Below, piece by piece: positions 18,780-28,506 of a stretch of DNA of 64,000 bases. The DNA is taken from assembly GCF_003259745.1 (NCBI RefSeq), contig NZ_QLMC01000001.1, positions 1,612,001 through 1,676,000 of the forward strand, in the 5' to 3' direction. Below the pieces are notes generated by a model. That model saw nothing but the letters and a program-made list of their open reading frames with translations, ran no database searches and was not told the origin of the DNA. A program made the position numbers and the translations under genes. How positions within the stretch are numbered: position 1 is the first letter of the stretch; each line of letters begins with the position of its first letter. Origin of the DNA: Larkinella arboricola (GTDB lineage Bacteria > Bacteroidota > Bacteroidia > Cytophagales > Spirosomataceae).

Positions 18780-19214
18780 TCAGGCGCTGACTTTTTCTAC
18801 TTCTTTCCACTCAAACCGGACTACCTGCTCCAGATCCGGATGCAGGCTGATGGCTACCGGGCAGGTGTGGGCGATGTTTTCCATCTTGGCGCGGTATTCT
18901 TCCGTGAAGTGATCCGATGATCCCATTACAATATCAATTTCAATCCGGACAATCCGGCGGGGCGTGTCTTTCGACATTACCTTGGTGATGGTCAGATCGC
19001 TGGTGGGCAATTCAATCCCGTCGCGCCGGGCCACAATGCCCATGGTGGTAATGATGCAGCTGCCTAAGGCCGTGGCTACCAGATCAGTAGGAGAGAAGGC
19101 TTCACCCTTACCGGTATTGTCGGTGGGGGCGTCGGTCAGAATCCGCGTGCCGGATTGCAGGTGGGTGGCTTCCGTGCGTAAGTCGCCTAAATACGTCGTA
19201 TGAACCGTGGGCAT
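18780..19214 (-). CDS. OsmC-family peroxiredoxin-like protein
   Basis: 144 residues from ATG 19214. The longer in-frame version adds a 25-residue stretch unlike the family. The OsmC fold is shown by GKGEAFSPTDLVATALGSCIITTMG, with the first redox Cys in GSC, and by ENIAHTCPVAISLHPD, with the second Cys in HTCPV. These two cysteines form the thiol pair that reduces organic hydroperoxides in OsmC/Ohr proteins. The sequence resembles the YhfA-like subfamily more than Ohr. Cytoplasmic, single gene. Confidence 0.9.
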   Translation of the reverse strand: MPTVHTTYLGDLRTEATHLQSGTRILTDAPTDNTGKGEAFSPTDLVATALGSCIITTMGIVARRDGIELPTSDLTITKVMSKDTPRRIVRIEIDIVMGSSDHFTEEYRAKMENIAHTCPVAISLHPDLEQVVRFEWKEVEKVSA

Positions 19215-19401
19215 GATACCAGAAACTAAATTCCTGTTAGTGAATGAATGGAAATGGAAAAATATATATTGATTCACGCAACCATCCAATAGCTCAGCCC
19301 GTTACTCAATCGTGCAGCGAGTTGGAATTGTCGGAACCGATAATTTCCTAGTGTCAAAGTAAACTGTTATTTTTATCCTTACAAAAGTTTCTACTACGAC
19401 C

Positions 19402-20145
19402 GTGTCACGAATTCTACCGATATTTTTTTTAATGAGTCTGGTGCTGTCGGTGAGCAGCGCGCGGGCTCAGAACACCGATACCGACGAGGATAAATATTCA
19501 ACCGTGACCACCTATGGCGTCACAACGAATACGAACTCCGGGATTCTGGGCGGGTTTGTTTTTCGCCATTCGAAAGTGCTGCCCAATCTGTTTCAGGGCA
19601 AACGGCAGTTTCGCTATATGGCTCTGGAGATTGTCAACGTAAAGCACCCGAAGGAAGTGCAGTCGCAGACGCCCTATTCCGGACAACGGTATGTGTATAA
19701 CAAGCAGAATTATCTGTTCGTTGTTCGGCCCCAGTATGGTCGGGAAGTGTCGCTCTTTACGCGCAATGCCGACGAAGGCGTTGCCATCAACGGTATTCTG
19801 GCCGTCGGGCCTTCCATCGGTATCATCAAACCGTATTACGTTCAGTATTCAACCAGCCCGGGCCAGGTCGATACCCGCCCGTTCGATCCGACACTGCAAC
19901 CCGAACTGATTGTGGGTTCCGGCAGTTTCTTTCAGGGCTTTTCCGAGTCAAAACTGACCGTGGGCCTGAACTTCAAAGCCGCTGTTTCATTTGAACTGAG
20001 CGCGTTCCGCAACAACATGACGGGGCTGGAAATCGGATTTCTGGCGGAAGCCTTTCCAAAAGAGGTCGTCATTATGAATAACGCCAACAACCGCAGCGTT
20101 TATACGTCCGGATTCATTACGCTGTACTTCGGGAACAAAAAATAA
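19402..20145 (+). CDS. Secreted/outer-membrane beta-barrel-like hypothetical protein
   Basis: 247 residues starting at GTG 19402. This start gives a full signal peptide (SRILPIFFLMSLVLSVSSARAQ); the first internal ATG at residue 11 would leave a very short one. The mature protein shows alternating beta-strand patterns (GILGGFVFRH, FRYMALEIVNVKHPKE, LNFKAAVSFELSAF, GLEIGFLAEAFP) and ends in an aromatic strand (SGFITLYFGNKK), as in small outer-membrane barrels of Bacteroidota. Function not recognised. It lies 138 bp upstream of lipA and is followed by a terminator-like hairpin. Confidence 0.65.
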   Translation: MSRILPIFFLMSLVLSVSSARAQNTDTDEDKYSTVTTYGVTTNTNSGILGGFVFRHSKVLPNLFQGKRQFRYMALEIVNVKHPKEVQSQTPYSGQRYVYNKQNYLFVVRPQYGREVSLFTRNADEGVAINGILAVGPSIGIIKPYYVQYSTSPGQVDTRPFDPTLQPELIVGSGSFFQGFSESKLTVGLNFKAAVSFELSAFRNNMTGLEIGFLAEAFPKEVVIMNNANNRSVYTSGFITLYFGNKK

Positions 20146-20151
20146 CGAATA

Positions 20152-20212
20152 GGAAGCAGGAGAAAAACCGTTCTGAAAAGACCTTTCGGGCCGTTCTCCC
20201 GCTTCCTTTTTC
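20152..20212 (+). terminator. Hairpin terminator before lipA
   Basis: GGAAGC and GGAGAA on the left arm pair with TTCTCC and GCTTCC on the right, followed by a T-run. It lies just past the beta-barrel-like gene. Confidence 0.6.
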
Positions 20213-20282
20213 CTTTCCGGCTTTTTCCCGAACTTTACTCCCCGAAAATCCATTGTGTAGTAAACTGGATTGAGGTTTTGCT

Positions 20283-21161
20283 ATGATCGAACTTCCCGTA
20301 ATACCCTCCGAACAACAGCGAAAAAAACGTCCCGACTGGCTGCGGGTAAAACTGCCCATTGGCCCCGAATACGCCAAGGTTCGCAAGCTCGTTGATACCT
20401 ATAAATTGCACACCATTTGCGAAAGCGGTAACTGTCCGAACATGGGCGAGTGCTGGGGCGCAGGCACGGCTACTTTCATGATTCTGGGCAATGTCTGCAC
20501 GCGGAGCTGTACCTTCTGCGCCGTGGCAACGGGCCGCCCGAACGAATACGATACCGACGAACCCCGCCGGGTGGCCGAAGCCATTCTGCTGATGAAGGTT
20601 AAACACGCCGTTATTACGTCGGTAAACCGCGATGAACTCAAAGACCGGGGTGCCGAAATCTGGTACCAAACCGTAAAAGCTGTAAAAGAAGTATCGCCCA
20701 CCACGACCATTGAAACGCTGATTCCGGATACGAAAGGAAACTGGGAGGCTCTGACCCGGATGATCGAAGCCGGTCAGGAAGTGGTTTCGCACAATATGGA
20801 AACCGTCGAACGGCTCTACCGCCGGGTGCGTCCGCAGGCTCGCTACGAACGCAGCCTGGAGCAGATTCGCCGGACGAAAGAATTTGGTCAGCGCACCAAA
20901 TCGGGCATTATGCTTGGTCTGGGCGAAACCGCCGACGAAGTGCTGAAGGCCATGGACGATCTGGTGGAGAACGGTCTGGACATTCTGACGCTGGGCCAGT
21001 ACCTGCAACCGACCAAGATGCACCACGAGGTTATTGAGTGGATTCATCCCGAAAAGTTTGCCATGTACCGCGAAGAAGGGCTGAAGCGGGGTCTGAAATA
21101 CGTTGAATCAGGTCCGCTGGTGCGTTCGTCGTACCATGCCGAACGGCACGTCAATGTGTAA
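20283..21161 (+). CDS. lipA: Lipoyl synthase
   Basis: 292 residues. It has both iron-sulfur sites. The auxiliary-cluster cysteines are at 46, 51 and 57 ([12 protein letters not shown]), and the radical-SAM CxxxCxxC is at 72, 76 and 79 (CTRSCTFC). The C-terminal RSSY, whose Ser ligates the auxiliary cluster, is present. The enzyme inserts two sulfur atoms into protein-bound octanoyl chains to make the lipoyl cofactor of pyruvate and 2-oxoglutarate dehydrogenases and the glycine cleavage system. No lipB is adjacent. It is flanked by hairpins on both sides, so it is a single-gene unit. Confidence 0.98.
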   Translation: MIELPVIPSEQQRKKRPDWLRVKLPIGPEYAKVRKLVDTYKLHTICESGNCPNMGECWGAGTATFMILGNVCTRSCTFCAVATGRPNEYDTDEPRRVAEAILLMKVKHAVITSVNRDELKDRGAEIWYQTVKAVKEVSPTTTIETLIPDTKGNWEALTRMIEAGQEVVSHNMETVERLYRRVRPQARYERSLEQIRRTKEFGQRTKSGIMLGLGETADEVLKAMDDLVENGLDILTLGQYLQPTKMHHEVIEWIHPEKFAMYREEGLKRGLKYVESGPLVRSSYHAERHVNV

Positions 21162-21188
21162 GTAACCCGCAAAGGGGATAAACAGACA

Positions 21189-21239
21189 GGGAGGAACAGA
21201 AAAGAGGATTTTACGTCCTTTTTCGGTTCCTCCCTTTTT
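21189..21239 (+). terminator. Terminator of lipA
   Basis: Outer stem GGGAGGAAC/GTTCCTCCC with inner A-rich/T-rich pairing and a trailing T5 run, directly between lipA and the lycopene cyclase gene. Confidence 0.75.
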
Positions 21240-21270
21240 CGTTTGCGGCTTTTTCCCTTTCTTGTTCTGA

Positions 21271-22482
21271 ATGAAACGATACGACTTCATCATTGCCGGG
21301 GGCGGAATGGCCGGGTTGAGTCTGGCTTACTACCTGAGCCAGTCGCCCCTTCGTGACCGTTCCATTCTGATTCTTGACAAGGAAAATAAATCCCGTAACG
21401 ACCGGACCTGGTGTTTCTGGGAAGAGCAGCCGGGGCCTTTTGAACCGATTCTGTACCGAAAGTGGAATACCGTCGAGTTTTTTGGAACCACCTACCAGGG
21501 CCTGCTCGACATCGGTACGTACCAGTACAAAATGCTGCGGGGAATTGATTTTTACGATCACCTCAAGCACCATCTGGCCCAGTTTCCGTCCATCGAGATC
21601 CGGCAGGCCACCGTCAACCGCGTGAAAGACACGCCCCAGGGTGGCTTCGTCATTGCCGACGACGAGCCGTATATGGCCGATTATGTATTCGACAGTACCC
21701 ACGCGCTAAAGCTTGATCAACCCGAAAACCACAACCTTTTACAGCATTTCAAAGGCTGGACCATTACAACGGAAAAGCCGTGTTTCGACCCCACCCGGCC
21801 CTGTATGATGGATTTTCGGGTGGAGCAGCACAACGACTGCCGGTTTGTTTACATCCTTCCGTTCGATGAGCGGACGGCTTTGGTCGAATACACCATTTTT
21901 AACGATCAGCTTCTTTCGGACGAAGAGTACGAAACGGCCTTGCGCGGCTATATCGACCGGTTTCTGGATACCGGAACCTACACCATTCAGGAAAAAGAGT
22001 TCGGCGTCATTCCGATGTCCGACGAACCCACCACCGAGCGGGCCGGCAGGCATGTCGTCCGGATTGGCACGTCCGGTGGTTACACCAAACCGTCTACCGG
22101 CTATACGTTCCAGCGAACGCAGCGGTATCTGCACGAAATTGTTCAGAATCTGGTCCGGAATGGCAAACCCAAACGCCGGAAATCGTGGTTCCGTCAGGGT
22201 TTCAAAATGTATATGGACAGCGTCCTGCTGAATGTACTGCAATACCACCGTCACCCCGCCGATGATGTATTTACCCGGCTGTATCAAAACAACGCGCCCG
22301 CGCAGATTTTCCGGTTCCTGGACGAGGACACTACCTTTGCCGAAGACCTTAAAATCATGACTACCGTGCCGATGGGGGCCTTCACCATTGCGGCTTTCGA
22401 CGTTATCCGGAAGCGGGTGATCCGCGCTTACCCGGACGGAATCCGGCCCCGAAATAAACACTGGTTGCCGGGGAAAGCATAA
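21271..22482 (+). CDS. crtY: Lycopene beta-cyclase (CrtY-type)
   Basis: 403 residues. An FAD-binding Rossmann motif GGGMAGLSLAYYL (about 10-22) is followed by the cyclase-type stretch NDRTWCFWEE (about 40-49). The later YTKPSTGYTFQRTQRYL segment and the cluster of aromatics match bacterial CrtY/CrtL. It turns the linear ends of lycopene into beta-ionone rings to make beta-carotene, at the cytoplasmic membrane. No other crt genes are next to it, so carotenoid genes are scattered in this genome. The product fits a pigmented Cytophagales strain. Confidence 0.92.
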   Translation: MKRYDFIIAGGGMAGLSLAYYLSQSPLRDRSILILDKENKSRNDRTWCFWEEQPGPFEPILYRKWNTVEFFGTTYQGLLDIGTYQYKMLRGIDFYDHLKHHLAQFPSIEIRQATVNRVKDTPQGGFVIADDEPYMADYVFDSTHALKLDQPENHNLLQHFKGWTITTEKPCFDPTRPCMMDFRVEQHNDCRFVYILPFDERTALVEYTIFNDQLLSDEEYETALRGYIDRFLDTGTYTIQEKEFGVIPMSDEPTTERAGRHVVRIGTSGGYTKPSTGYTFQRTQRYLHEIVQNLVRNGKPKRRKSWFRQGFKMYMDSVLLNVLQYHRHPADDVFTRLYQNNAPAQIFRFLDEDTTFAEDLKIMTTVPMGAFTIAAFDVIRKRVIRAYPDGIRPRNKHWLPGKA

Positions 22483-22707
22483 AATGCAGGCAAACGCCGG
22501 TACTCATAGATCTTTAGTGAGTACGCTGAACTTAACCCTGATTAGAGACGGAATTACCGTTTTTCTTCCTGCTTAATAGACCGCAAGCGTCAGTTGACAC
22601 TATTTCCAAAATCAGGTGAGGCAACAATTACGGCGGCTTTATGAAATTCGCATGAGTAGTAATTTATAAATGAATCTTTATTATGTAATACTGACAAACG
22701 ATTTCTC

Positions 22708-25245
22708 ATGCGTCGGCGCGTTAACTTAATCTATTTGCTTGGAGTTGGCCTTCTGGGCCTGTTAGGCTTTGTGACAATGCGGGAAGACGGCCCTTCGCCG
22801 GTTCGGACACCCGCCGAAGAACTGGCTACCTTTCAACTGGAACCGGGGCTGAAAATTCAGCTCGTTGCCTCCGAACCGATGGTGCAGGACCCGGTCGTGA
22901 TCACGTTCGATGAGGACGGTCGGCTGTGGGTGGTCGAAATGCGCGGATTCATGCCCAACATGGACGGCACCGGCGAAGAGCAGCCCATTGGCCGCATTTC
23001 GGTACTGGAAGACACCAACGGCGACGGGCAGATGGACGCCAGCCGCGTTTACCTCGATAGTTTGGTGCTGCCCCGCGCCCTGGCGCTGGTGCCGGGCGGA
23101 GTGCTGGTGGTGGAAAACAACAAGTTGTGGATGACCAGCGACCGCGACGGTGACGGAAAAGCCGATACCAAAACTCTGATTGATCCGCAATACGCCGGAA
23201 ACGGGCTGCCCGAACACGCCCCCAATGGCCTCTGGCGCAGCATGGACAACTGGTATTACAACGCCAAATCGCGGCTTCGCTACCGGCTGAACAACGGAAA
23301 GTGGGAGCGCGACAGCACCGAATTTCGCGGGCAGTGGGGCATCAGTCACGACGACGAAGGGCGGCTTTATTACAACTACAACTGGTCGCAGCTCCACGCC
23401 GATCTGGTGCCGCCCAACTACCTGACCCGCAACAAAAATCATACACCCACCACCGGCATCGACCACGGTTTAACCCTCGACCGGCGCGTCTATCCGCTTC
23501 GGCCAACGCCCGCGGTGAATCGGGGCTATATTCCCGGAACGCTCGATAAAGAAGGGCGGTTGCAGGAATTTACGGCGGCCTGTTCACCCCTGGTGTATCG
23601 GGGAACGGCCTTACCCAAAGAATATTACGGCAATGTGTTTGTCTGCGAACCGGCCGGAAATCTGATTAAACGCAATCGGGTGGAGAAAAACGGTATTATG
23701 GCGTCGGCGCAGGACCCGCACCCCGGTCGGGAATTTCTGGCTTCGACCGACGAACGGTTTCGGCCCGTTCACCAGACCACGGGACCGGATGGGGCGCTGT
23801 ACGTGGCCGATATGTACCGGGGCCTGATTCAGCACAAAGCTTATGTAACGCCCTACCTGCGCGAACAGACCATCAACCGCGGACTGGTCTTGCCGGTCAA
23901 CCGGGGCCGTATCTGGCGGATTGTGCCCGAAAACTGGACGCCCACCAAACCGGTTAAACTGTCGAAGGCTTCCTCCAAGGACCTGATTCGGGAACTGTCG
24001 CACTCCGACGGCTGGCACCGGGACATGGCCCAGCGGCTGTTGGTGGAACGAAACGACAAAACCGTGCGCCCGGCGCTAATCAAACTGGCCCGGAACGGGG
24101 AAAATCCATTGGGCCGGTTTCACGCGCTCTGGACGCTGGATGGTCTGAAACTAAGCGACGCAACGCTTCTCTTCGGCTTGTTGTCGGATCAGAACCCGCT
24201 TATCAAAACAACGGCCCTGCGGCTGCTGGAACCGATGGCGAAAGCGGATAAAGCCGTTCGGGCCCAGCTGGAAACACAACTGCTGAAGAGTTGGCAAACC
24301 GCGCCGATTGAGCAGATCCTCCAGATCACGTTCACCGCCGGAACGCTGGATGCTAGGGCTGCGCACCCGTTGCTGGCCGGTATTGTCAACCTGTATGGAG
24401 GAATGGCGCTGATTCGGGATGCAGCCCTGAGCAGCCTTCAGAATCAGGAGTTTGCTTTCCTGCAAACCCTGCTCAAGAATCCGGATTGGCAGGCGCACGA
24501 ACCGTCGAAGGAGATTTTTCTGGAAATGCTCACCACGTCCATCGTCCGGAAACGGAATCCCGCCGAACTCACCGCCCTGCTGACGTTGCTGAACCGGGAA
24601 TCGCTGGGCTGGCAGGAAAAAGCCGTGCTGACGAGCATGGCCATACAGGGAGGCACAACCAAGAAGCCGATCCAACTGGCGTCGGCACCTACCATCTTAA
24701 CACGTACCGATTTGGGCATTGACCCAACCCGACTGGCCTCCCTGTCCGCGCTGTTCGAATGGCCCGGTCATGTAGCCGTCAAGGCCAACGCTCAGAAGAA
24801 AAGCTTGCTGAGTGACGAAGAACAGAAACTGTTTGCGTCGGGGCGGCAACTCTACCTGAATACCTGCTCGGGCTGCCACGGGACCGACGGGGGCGGACTA
24901 AATCGGTTTGGGCCACCGCTGGTGGGGTCTGATTGGGTGCTGGGCGACGAAAAACGGCTGGTACTCATTCTGTTGCACGGTATGGAAGGGCCGGTGGAGG
25001 TTGCCAAAAAGGTGTATAACGCGCCCGATATTCTGCCTGTTATGCCGTCGCATTCAACGATGGACGATACTTCCATTACCGCCATTTTGACGTACATCCG
25101 CAACGAGTGGGGCAACAATGCCGGCCCGATTGGTCGCCGAACCGTGGGCATGACGCGCGTAACCTCGCAGGGCCGGGTGGTGCCGTGGACGGCTAAAGAG
25201 TTGAATGCCTATATGCTGGAAACCAAAGCGCCCGACGGAAAGTAA
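22708..25245 (+). CDS. PVC-type heme-binding CxxCH protein: propeller + HEAT + cytochrome c
   Basis: 845 residues. An N-terminal uncleaved-looking membrane anchor (about 5-22) is followed by a beta-propeller dehydrogenase-like domain (about 45-415; FDEDGRLWVVEMRG, DGPGALYVADMYRG-type blades). A HEAT/armadillo-like helical region comes next (about 430-700), then a class I cytochrome c domain with CSGCH at 720-724 and a distal Met candidate in LPVMPSH. The design suggests a periplasmic membrane-bound sugar or alcohol dehydrogenase passing electrons to heme; substrate not known. It starts a co-directional set with a sugar isomerase, SDRs and an MFS transporter. Confidence 0.88.
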   Translation: MRRRVNLIYLLGVGLLGLLGFVTMREDGPSPVRTPAEELATFQLEPGLKIQLVASEPMVQDPVVITFDEDGRLWVVEMRGFMPNMDGTGEEQPIGRISVLEDTNGDGQMDASRVYLDSLVLPRALALVPGGVLVVENNKLWMTSDRDGDGKADTKTLIDPQYAGNGLPEHAPNGLWRSMDNWYYNAKSRLRYRLNNGKWERDSTEFRGQWGISHDDEGRLYYNYNWSQLHADLVPPNYLTRNKNHTPTTGIDHGLTLDRRVYPLRPTPAVNRGYIPGTLDKEGRLQEFTAACSPLVYRGTALPKEYYGNVFVCEPAGNLIKRNRVEKNGIMASAQDPHPGREFLASTDERFRPVHQTTGPDGALYVADMYRGLIQHKAYVTPYLREQTINRGLVLPVNRGRIWRIVPENWTPTKPVKLSKASSKDLIRELSHSDGWHRDMAQRLLVERNDKTVRPALIKLARNGENPLGRFHALWTLDGLKLSDATLLFGLLSDQNPLIKTTALRLLEPMAKADKAVRAQLETQLLKSWQTAPIEQILQITFTAGTLDARAAHPLLAGIVNLYGGMALIRDAALSSLQNQEFAFLQTLLKNPDWQAHEPSKEIFLEMLTTSIVRKRNPAELTALLTLLNRESLGWQEKAVLTSMAIQGGTTKKPIQLASAPTILTRTDLGIDPTRLASLSALFEWPGHVAVKANAQKKSLLSDEEQKLFASGRQLYLNTCSGCHGTDGGGLNRFGPPLVGSDWVLGDEKRLVLILLHGMEGPVEVAKKVYNAPDILPVMPSHSTMDDTSITAILTYIRNEWGNNAGPIGRRTVGMTRVTSQGRVVPWTAKELNAYMLETKAPDGK

Positions 25246-25288
25246 AGGCAACATACCCGTTCAAGAACTATTCCAACCCGATACCTGT

Positions 25289-26347
25289 ATGGACAGACGA
25301 GAATTTTTACAACGGTCCGCCGTCGGTGCTTTGGCGCTCTCGCTGCCGGAAATGCCTGCTTTTCTGAAGGGTGTACCGATGGGTGTGGTGGTTCATTCCT
25401 ACGCCAGTCGCTGGAATGCGAAGACCGAAAGCCAGAAATACCCCGGTTTTACGAACGCGCTGGAACTGATTGATCACTGCAAGGCCATTGGTGCGGGCGG
25501 GGTGCAGACCATTGTGAAGGACTGGTCGGCGGATTTTGCCAGAAAAGTGCGCGAGGAACGGGAAAAGACGGGTTTGTATCTGGAAGGCTCCATTGGCGTA
25601 CCCAAACATACCGGGCAGGTGGCGGCTTTTGAGCAGGAAGTGATCAACGCCAGAGAAGCCGGAGCCACGGTGTTGCGAACGGTTTGCTCGACGGGTCGAC
25701 GCTACGAAACCTACCATTCACCGGAGGAATGGCAGACGCTGAAAAAAAACGCCCTGACCTCCCTGCAACTGGCCGAACCCGTGCTGCGTAAGCACAAGGT
25801 CAAACTGGCGGTGGAAAACCACAAGGACTGGCGGGCTAACGAACTGGTGGGCATTCTAAAGCAGATCAACAGCGAGTGGATTGGCGTAACCATCGACTTT
25901 GGCAACAACATTGCGCTGCTGGAAGACCCCATGCAACTGGTGGAAACGCTGGCCCCTTACGTCGTCAGCACACACGTCAAAGACATGGGCGTTCAGGAAT
26001 ACCCGGACGGTTTTCTGCTGTCGGAAGTGCCGCTTGGTTACGGTATTCTTGATCTGCCAAAGATGGTGGCGGTTTGCAAAAAACACAATCCGGCCGTGAC
26101 GTTCAACCTGGAGATGATTACCCGCGATCCGCTCGAAATACCGTGTCGGAAGGAAGCCTACTGGGCCACGTTTGACGGTATTCCCAAAGCGGATATGGAC
26201 CGGACATTGCGCATGGTCAGACAGCATTCCTACAAAGCCGGTCTGCCCCGGTTTGCCCAGCTTCCGGCCGAAGATCGGCTGGCGGCTGAGGAGAAAAATA
26301 TCGTTTCCTGCCTTTCATACAGCAGCAATAAGCTCGGACTTAAGTAA
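25289..26347 (+). CDS. Tat-exported sugar phosphate isomerase/epimerase-like TIM barrel protein
   Basis: 352 residues from the ATG at 25289, chosen because it opens a Tat leader (MDRREFLQRSAVGALALSLP). The upstream in-frame start would overlap the previous gene. The body is an AP-endonuclease-2/xylose-isomerase-like TIM barrel: GAGGVQTIVKDW, VKLAVENHKDW, WIGVTIDFGNN, VVSTHVKDMG, with Glu, Asp, His and Glu (FNLEMIT) metal ligands in the usual order. Such proteins catalyse epimerisation or isomerisation of sugars and inositols. Export before folding is complete is unlikely, which fits the Tat signal. It starts 43 bp after the cytochrome gene and is probably cotranscribed with it. Confidence 0.88.
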   Translation: MDRREFLQRSAVGALALSLPEMPAFLKGVPMGVVVHSYASRWNAKTESQKYPGFTNALELIDHCKAIGAGGVQTIVKDWSADFARKVREEREKTGLYLEGSIGVPKHTGQVAAFEQEVINAREAGATVLRTVCSTGRRYETYHSPEEWQTLKKNALTSLQLAEPVLRKHKVKLAVENHKDWRANELVGILKQINSEWIGVTIDFGNNIALLEDPMQLVETLAPYVVSTHVKDMGVQEYPDGFLLSEVPLGYGILDLPKMVAVCKKHNPAVTFNLEMITRDPLEIPCRKEAYWATFDGIPKADMDRTLRMVRQHSYKAGLPRFAQLPAEDRLAAEEKNIVSCLSYSSNKLGLK

Positions 26348-26355
26348 ACCCTGGA

Positions 26356-27141
26356 ATGACAAAAGAAATACTACCTGGAATTAAGCAATTTGATTTAACC
26401 GGAAAAGCCGCCATCATCACGGGCGGGTCGAAAGGATTGGGGCTGGCGATGGCCGCCGGACTTGCTTCGGCAGGTGCTAACCTGTTGTTGGTCAACCGAA
26501 CGGCGGAAGAGGGGGCCAGAGCCGCCGAGGAACTCAGCAAGGATTTTGGCATTTCTGCGCTATCGTTCAGCGCTGATATTACGGATCAGAAACAAACCGA
26601 AACGATGGCGAAAGCGGCCCTGGATGCGTTCGGACGAATTGACATCCTGATCAACAGCGCCGGAATCAACATTCGGGGGCCGATTGACGAGGTGGCGCTG
26701 GCCGATTTCAACAAAGTGATGGAGGTCAATGTAACCGGCACGTGGCTCTGCTGCCGGGCTGTTACGCCGTTCATGAAAGAAGCCGGGCGGGGCAGCATCA
26801 TCAATCTGGCCAGTACGCTGGGGCTCGTGGGGTTGTCAAACCGGACGCCCTACACGTCCAGCAAAGGCGCGGTGGTGCAGATGACCCGGGCGCTGGCGCT
26901 GGAACTGGCCCCATTCAACATCAACGTCAACGCCATTTGTCCGGGACCGTTCCTGACGGATATGAACGTGCCGATTGCCGACACCGATGAGGGTAAGAAA
27001 TTTGTGGTGGGAGCCACGGCACTGGGACGCTGGGGCCAGCTGCGCGAAATTCAGGGAGCCGCCATTTTCCTGGCCAGTGATGCCGCTACCTACATGGTTG
27101 GCTCGATGCTGACCGTCGACGGCGGCTGGACGGCGAGATAG
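26356..27141 (+). CDS. SDR-family oxidoreductase (gluconate 5-dehydrogenase-like)
   Basis: 261 residues. Nucleotide motif TGGSKGLG at 22-29, NSAG at the end of strand 4, catalytic Ser in NLAS, and YTSSK (YxxxK). A DGG near the C-terminus (LTVDGGW) is typical. Cytosolic NAD(P)-dependent reductase or dehydrogenase; the closest style is 2-keto-gluconate/gluconate 5-dehydrogenase or 3-oxoacyl reductase relatives. It begins only 8 bp after the sugar-isomerase stop, which strongly suggests co-transcription and a shared pathway. Confidence 0.9.
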   Translation: MTKEILPGIKQFDLTGKAAIITGGSKGLGLAMAAGLASAGANLLLVNRTAEEGARAAEELSKDFGISALSFSADITDQKQTETMAKAALDAFGRIDILINSAGINIRGPIDEVALADFNKVMEVNVTGTWLCCRAVTPFMKEAGRGSIINLASTLGLVGLSNRTPYTSSKGAVVQMTRALALELAPFNINVNAICPGPFLTDMNVPIADTDEGKKFVVGATALGRWGQLREIQGAAIFLASDAATYMVGSMLTVDGGWTAR

Positions 27142-27148
27142 TTTGCGT

Positions 27149-27181
27149 GCTTTACACCGGGCCCGTAATCCGGTGTAAAGC
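27149..27181 (+). terminator. Hairpin between SDR and MFS genes
   Basis: Perfect 12-bp stem GCTTTACACCGG/CCGGTGTAAAGC with a 9-base loop and no T-run. It may be a partial terminator or an mRNA-stability element inside the operon. Confidence 0.45.
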
Positions 27182-27213
27182 GAATACCGTACAATCCTAA
27201 ACCGAAAACTGAA

Positions 27214-28506
27214 ATGGAACAAGTCGTTGTCAGTGCCCCACGAAGCCGGGTACGCTACGGAATGCTGGCGCTTGTGTTCGTCAACGTCGTCATCAACTAC
27301 CTCGACCGGAGCAATCTGGCCGTGGCTGCGTCGTCGCTCAGCAAGGATTTGCAACTGTCGTCTGTTGAAATGGGCTACATTTTTTCGGCATTCGGCTGGA
27401 CGTATGCGATCTTACAGGTGCCGGGCGGGTTGGTGGCTGACCGGTTTGGACCCCGTGTGTTATACGCTTTCTGCCTGATTACCTGGTCGCTGGCTACGGT
27501 ATTTCAGGGGTTTGCGCGCGGTTTTGTCAGTCTGTTTGGGCTTCGGCTGGCAACCGGCGCGTTCGAAGCGCCTTCGTATCCGATCAATAACCGGATTGTA
27601 ACCAGCTGGTTTCCGGACAATGAACGGGCTGCCGCTACGGCCATGTATGTGTCGGGGCAGTTCATTGGTTTAGCCTTTCTAACCCCGGTTTTGGTAACCA
27701 TTCAATATTACGCGGGCTGGAAAGGGTTGTTTTTTATCACCGGTCTGGTGGGGTTAATCTGGGGTGTTATCTGGTATTTTTTGTACCGCGACCCGTTGGA
27801 ACATCCGGGTGTCAATCAGGCCGAACTGGAATACATTGAAGAAGGGGGCGGTTTGTTCCGGGGGCAAAAAAGAGGAGCTACAGCCGCTAAAGTGTGGAGT
27901 GCGGCAAACCTCAAACTGGTTCTCAGTGGCCGGACATTGTGGGGTGTTTATCTGGCCCAATTCGCGGTTAACGCCACGCTCTGGTTTTTCCTGACCTGGT
28001 TTCCGACCTATCTGGTCAAATACCGGGGGCTAGATTTTATCAAATCCGGTTACTTGGCTTCCATTCCGTTTTTAGCCGCCTGTGCCGGGGTGCTGCTGTC
28101 CGGTTTTCTATCCGATAATCTGGTGAAAAAGGGCTGGAGCGTAAGTGCCGCCCGCAAAATGCCGATCATCGTTGGCCTGATTCTATCGGTCAGTATTGTC
28201 GGAGCCAACTACACCAACGATACAGCGTTTATCATTTTCTTCATGGCTTTCTCCTTTTTCGGTGCCGGAATGGCCTTAATCTCCTGGGTTTTCGTATCCT
28301 TACTGGCACCCAGACACCTGATTGGGCTGACCGGTGGCGTTTTCAATTTTATGGGCAACCTGGCGTCAATCATTGTTCCGATTGTCATTGGCTATCTGGC
28401 GAAAGACGGCGATTTTAAACCGGCGCTGGTCTTTATCGGGGCATTGGGCTTGGTGGGAGCCTGTTCCTATATTTTTCTGGTTGGCAAAATTGAGCGGAGG
28501 GGGTGA
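27214..28506 (+). CDS. MFS transporter, anion:cation symporter-like (sugar acid type)
   Basis: 430 residues with about 12 membrane spans. The first loop has NYLDRSNLAVAASSL, and loop 2-3 has the MFS motif GGLVADRFGPR. Loop 4 region GAFEAPSYPINNRIVTSWFPDNERAAATAMYVSGQFIG is typical of ACS-family members that import glucarate, galactonate or hexuronates with H+. It sits in the sugar-oxidation cluster between two SDR genes, which suggests uptake of a sugar acid made outside or in the periplasm. Exact substrate not determinable. Confidence 0.92.
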   Translation: MEQVVVSAPRSRVRYGMLALVFVNVVINYLDRSNLAVAASSLSKDLQLSSVEMGYIFSAFGWTYAILQVPGGLVADRFGPRVLYAFCLITWSLATVFQGFARGFVSLFGLRLATGAFEAPSYPINNRIVTSWFPDNERAAATAMYVSGQFIGLAFLTPVLVTIQYYAGWKGLFFITGLVGLIWGVIWYFLYRDPLEHPGVNQAELEYIEEGGGLFRGQKRGATAAKVWSAANLKLVLSGRTLWGVYLAQFAVNATLWFFLTWFPTYLVKYRGLDFIKSGYLASIPFLAACAGVLLSGFLSDNLVKKGWSVSAARKMPIIVGLILSVSIVGANYTNDTAFIIFFMAFSFFGAGMALISWVFVSLLAPRHLIGLTGGVFNFMGNLASIIVPIVIGYLAKDGDFKPALVFIGALGLVGACSYIFLVGKIERRG